From contig NZ_CP013023.1 of assembly GCF_001421015.2 (NCBI RefSeq), positions 496,001-560,000 of the forward strand: 64,000 nt of DNA. Direction: 5' to 3'. The position numbers were made by a program, and so were the translations under genes. Shown piece after piece: positions 62,087 to 64,000 of the stretch. Every line of letters begins with the position of its first letter. The first letter of the stretch is position 1. A model generated the notes under the pieces. The model searched no databases. It had not been told where the DNA came from and worked only from the letters and a program-made list of their open reading frames with translations. This DNA comes from Paenibacillus bovis (GTDB taxonomy: Bacteria; Bacillota; Bacilli; Paenibacillales; Paenibacillaceae).

Positions 62087-62395
62087 ATACCATCCTCCTC
62101 GAATTTCATTGGACTTGCGGAAGATACGGCTAACGCTGCATTATTCTTTCTGGCTGTTGTTTCTCCTTAGTACATTCTCTGGCAGATCGCGCCTTTCCTC
62201 TATCCTTTTGCGCCCTGGCTTCATCTATTTGAAGATTATCAGAGAATGCACTGCCTTTTTTTGTTCCGTTCGGCTATTCCGGCTGTGTTCTTCACGATAG
62301 TTACATACAGAATAGACAAAAAAGCTGCCCCATTCAGCGGAGCAGCTGGTATGATCATTTGTTGGACAGGTAAAATGTAGTACTGAACTTCCGGA
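62087..62395. other. Intergenic region with a terminator, no gene seen
   Basis: 309 bases holding the upstream region of the SRPBCC gene and the terminator of the SDR gene. No frame with a ribosome site is present. Confidence 0.5.
62318..62348 (-). terminator. Terminator of the SDR operon
   Basis: AGCTGC (62323-62328) pairs with GCAGCT (62342-62347) around a 13-base loop; the minus strand continues TTTTTTG. Short stem, but correctly placed 49 bases after the stop. Confidence 0.65.
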
Positions 62396-63106
62396 TCACC
62401 ACGGAAGCTGATCGTCCATATAATAAAACTCACCTGTTGGACCTTCTGCCGGCAAAGTAGCCAAACGGACTGCTGTTTTGGCACCATCTGTTACAGATAG
62501 CTCGCCATGTTCGCCACCCAGTCGGGTTTTGACGAGACCGGGATGCACGGAATTCACTTTCAAACCCGCAGCTTTGTGCTGCTGTGACCAATAGGCGGTC
62601 AGCATATTAAGCGCTGCCTTGGAAGCGGCATAAGCAGGCTGGGCCAGCTTTTGCACCTGCTCATTCGTCAATTGCAGTGCAATCGAACCGATCGCACTGC
62701 TCTGATTAACGACCCGGCCAGCTGGGCTTTTTAGCAGTAGCGGCAGCAATTTTTCTGTGAGACGATAAGGGGCGTAGGTGTTGACTTCAAATGTATCTCG
62801 AAATACGTCTCCCTCATATTCGGAATTTTCCAGCAATACGCCTGCATTATTAACCAGAATATCCAATCGGCCATACTTTTCCTCAATCCATTGAGCCAGT
62901 TCATTGATGTGTTCCTCATTGGTCACTTCCAGCTGTACACCCTGGACATCGATATTTTCCTGGCGCAATTCGCTGGCGGCTTCCTCGGCAGCTGCCAGGG
63001 TTCGTGCAGACAGCAGTACAGTGATTCCCTGCTGACCGAGCTGTCTGGCTACTTCCAGACCGATACCTTTACTCGCTCCTGTTACCAGTGCGATTGAATT
63101 TGTCAT
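62396..63106 (-). CDS. Short-chain dehydrogenase/reductase
   Basis: 236 residues. Classical SDR marks: IALVTGASKGIGLEVARQLG at the start (cofactor loop), ILVNNAGVLLENSEYEG near 83, Ser in VVNQSSAIGSI near 135, and the catalytic YAASKAALNMLTAYW near 155. SARTLAAAEEAA after strand 2 suggests NADP preference. ATG 63115 abuts AAGGAGG; ATG 63106 is spaced properly, so I use it. The next gene upstream on this strand is a flavin-type oxidoreductase, 43 bases away, so both form one operon under the TetR gene at the window edge. Confidence 0.93.
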   Translation of the reverse strand: MTNSIALVTGASKGIGLEVARQLGQQGITVLLSARTLAAAEEAASELRQENIDVQGVQLEVTNEEHINELAQWIEEKYGRLDILVNNAGVLLENSEYEGDVFRDTFEVNTYAPYRLTEKLLPLLLKSPAGRVVNQSSAIGSIALQLTNEQVQKLAQPAYAASKAALNMLTAYWSQQHKAAGLKVNSVHPGLVKTRLGGEHGELSVTDGAKTAVRLATLPAEGPTGEFYYMDDQLPW

Positions 63107-63148
63107 ATTAAACATCCTCCTTAAGTTTGGTTCGGGTTTGGGTTGGAG

Positions 63149-63709
63149 TTATGGATTAACGGTTATGGAATCGGGCGTATGCACATGTCTGACTGTATTC
63201 AAATGTTGTACATAGGCCAGCTGGCTGTCCGTAATCTGCTCATCGGTAATATGGTGAACGTTATGCAAAACAAACGGTGGCAAATAATGTGCGCCTACAT
63301 AATGGGTCAGTGCCTCCATCGGAGCGGCGATTGTACGGATCGTGAACAGGTTGGAGCCACCGGGCTGGTAAGCCGCACTGCTGCCTGCTGTCGAGATAGC
63401 GATGCCGATTTCTTTGCCCTGCATATGATTGCCATCCGGACCGAACGCCCAGCCAAAAGCCAGCACTTCATCAAACCACTGTTTGAGCAGCGGCGGTGTA
63501 CTGTACCAGTAGAGCGGATACTGGAAAATAATGCGATCATGGCTGTCCAGCAAAGCCTGCTCATAAGCAATATCGAGCTGGTGGTCCGGGTAGGCATCAT
63601 ACAATGTATGTACCGTCGTATCCGGATGTGTCTTCATTATCTCTGTCCAGGCGCGATTCACCCGGGACGTATGCAGATGGGGATGGGCTACAATAATAAG
63701 TGTTTTCAT
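63149..63709 (-). CDS. NAD(P)H-dependent flavodoxin-like oxidoreductase (KefF/MdaB type)
   Basis: 186 residues of the flavodoxin-like quinone reductase group. TLIIVAHPHLHTSRVNRAW at the start binds FMN phosphate, FQYPLYWYSTPPLLKQWFDE near 80 and LAFGWAFGP near 102 are the family hallmarks. Such enzymes reduce quinones or azo compounds with two electrons and are commonly induced by electrophiles through TetR repressors. It is followed by an SDR gene and preceded by a palindromic operator (63737-63750), with a TetR gene upstream on the same strand. Confidence 0.92.
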   Translation of the reverse strand: MKTLIIVAHPHLHTSRVNRAWTEIMKTHPDTTVHTLYDAYPDHQLDIAYEQALLDSHDRIIFQYPLYWYSTPPLLKQWFDEVLAFGWAFGPDGNHMQGKEIGIAISTAGSSAAYQPGGSNLFTIRTIAAPMEALTHYVGAHYLPPFVLHNVHHITDEQITDSQLAYVQHLNTVRHVHTPDSITVNP

Positions 63710-63736
63710 CGTTATCTCTCCTCGTATTCTTATTTG

Positions 63737-63750
63737 AGAACGATCGTTCT
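63737..63750. promoter_or_regulatory. TetR-type operator upstream of the oxidoreductase gene
   Basis: AGAACGATCGTTCT is a perfect 14-base palindrome 28 bases before the oxidoreductase start codon. Its GAACnATnGTTC core is shared with the operators at 55828-55841 and 56582-56595. Confidence 0.8.
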
Positions 63751-63784
63751 AATTTATTCAAAAAAAGAGGAGCACCCTTGCTGA

Positions 63785-64000
63785 TCATTTCTCTATCATT
63801 CGGATGCTCATCTCTGCCATCTGCTTCAGTTTCTCTTTTGGCAGCGACGTTCGTACGGTTACTCGTAGTCCAAGCAGCGCATTATGCAGCTGTTCCGCCA
63901 ATTCACGGGCTTCATACCGGGTAGTGAATTCGCCATTCGACTGTCCCCACGTCACAATATCTGTAAGTATATCCTCTGCTCTCTCAAAAGCGGCTCTGGA
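63785..64000 (-). CDS. TetR-family repressor, C-terminal part (gene runs off the right edge)
   Basis: 71 codons are visible before TGA 63787-63785. Their ends read AAFERAEDILTDIVTWGQSN and LKQMAEMSIRMIEK, with RELAEQLHNALLGLRVTVRT between. This matches the C-terminal helices of TetR regulators (YxARELAxxLxxALLGLRV pattern). The DNA-binding domain lies beyond base 64000. It is upstream of, and on the same strand as, the flavodoxin-like oxidoreductase and the SDR, and the perfect palindrome between them is its probable operator. Confidence 0.82.
   Translation of the reverse strand, partial: SRAAFERAEDILTDIVTWGQSNGEFTTRYEARELAEQLHNALLGLRVTVRTSLPKEKLKQMAEMSIRMIEK

Overview
The window looks like a chromosomal segment of a Paenibacillus-type member of the Bacillota. 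The gene families point there: copper-amine-oxidase-N-domain surface proteins, a secreted GH30 glycanase, LysM and WGxxGxxG small secreted proteins, PTS and CcpA-type cre-like sites, and strong AAGGAGG ribosome-binding sites. No rRNA, tRNA, CRISPR array, insertion sequence or phage gene was seen. All calls are made by reading the sequence; no database search was run.

Layout. (1) Bases 1-10,230, all on the minus strand, hold a class I lantibiotic locus. It comprises an atypical LuxR-type regulator, a 49-residue precursor gene not reported as a long frame (9345-9494), an attenuator-like hairpin, then lanB, lanT, lanC, lanF and three tandem paralogous immunity permeases, the last cut by the window edge. 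The precursor has a subtilin/nisin-like leader and a nisin-type SLCTPGC front end, but a short, Cys-rich tail I do not recognise. No lanP, lanK or lanI is visible. (2) 10.5-14.3 kb: an amidohydrolase/carbamoylase/transporter operon. (3) 14.6-19.1 kb: a Darcynin-like protein, a Crp/Fnr regulator, a secreted GH30 enzyme with a cre-like site, and a copper-amine-oxidase-N-domain protein. (4) 19.2-25.8 kb: a Cthe_2159-type beta-helix lipoprotein, a DUF4956 membrane protein and a VTC-type polyphosphate polymerase, divergent from an OmpR/histidine kinase pair. (5) 25.9-33 kb: single-gene units, including a mannose-lectin-type secreted protein, lipid kinase, methyltransferase, Thr/Gly-repeat WGxxGxxG protein, papain-like hydrolase, CDP-diglyceride synthase, LysM protein and LysE exporter.

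(6) 33-37 kb: a CdaR-type regulator convergent with glycerate kinase and a GntP permease, the latter with two cre-like sites. (7) 39-44.3 kb: an RbsBAC-type ABC importer followed by methylthioribose kinase (mtnK), suggesting a methylthioribose uptake and salvage unit behind a promoter that carries a perfect inverted repeat. (8) 44.5-49 kb: a PadR-led EmrAB-like efflux operon with a second, lipoprotein adaptor. (9) 49.7-54.4 kb: GntR regulator, beta-glucoside PTS IIBCA and 6-phospho-beta-glucosidase. (10) 54.5-64 kb: an MFS transporter with TetR regulator, an ECF sigma/DUF4179 pair, FAD monooxygenase, NAD-binding proteins, an SRPBCC protein and a second TetR/oxidoreductase group. The two TetR groups have closely related palindromic operators (GAACnATnGTTC).

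Points that deserve attention are the unrecognised lantibiotic and its kinase-less regulator with a degenerate phosphorylation pocket, the third immunity permease, the polyphosphate/DUF4956/beta-helix module, a dispersed palindromic element present twice in opposite orientation, and the methylthioribose importer.
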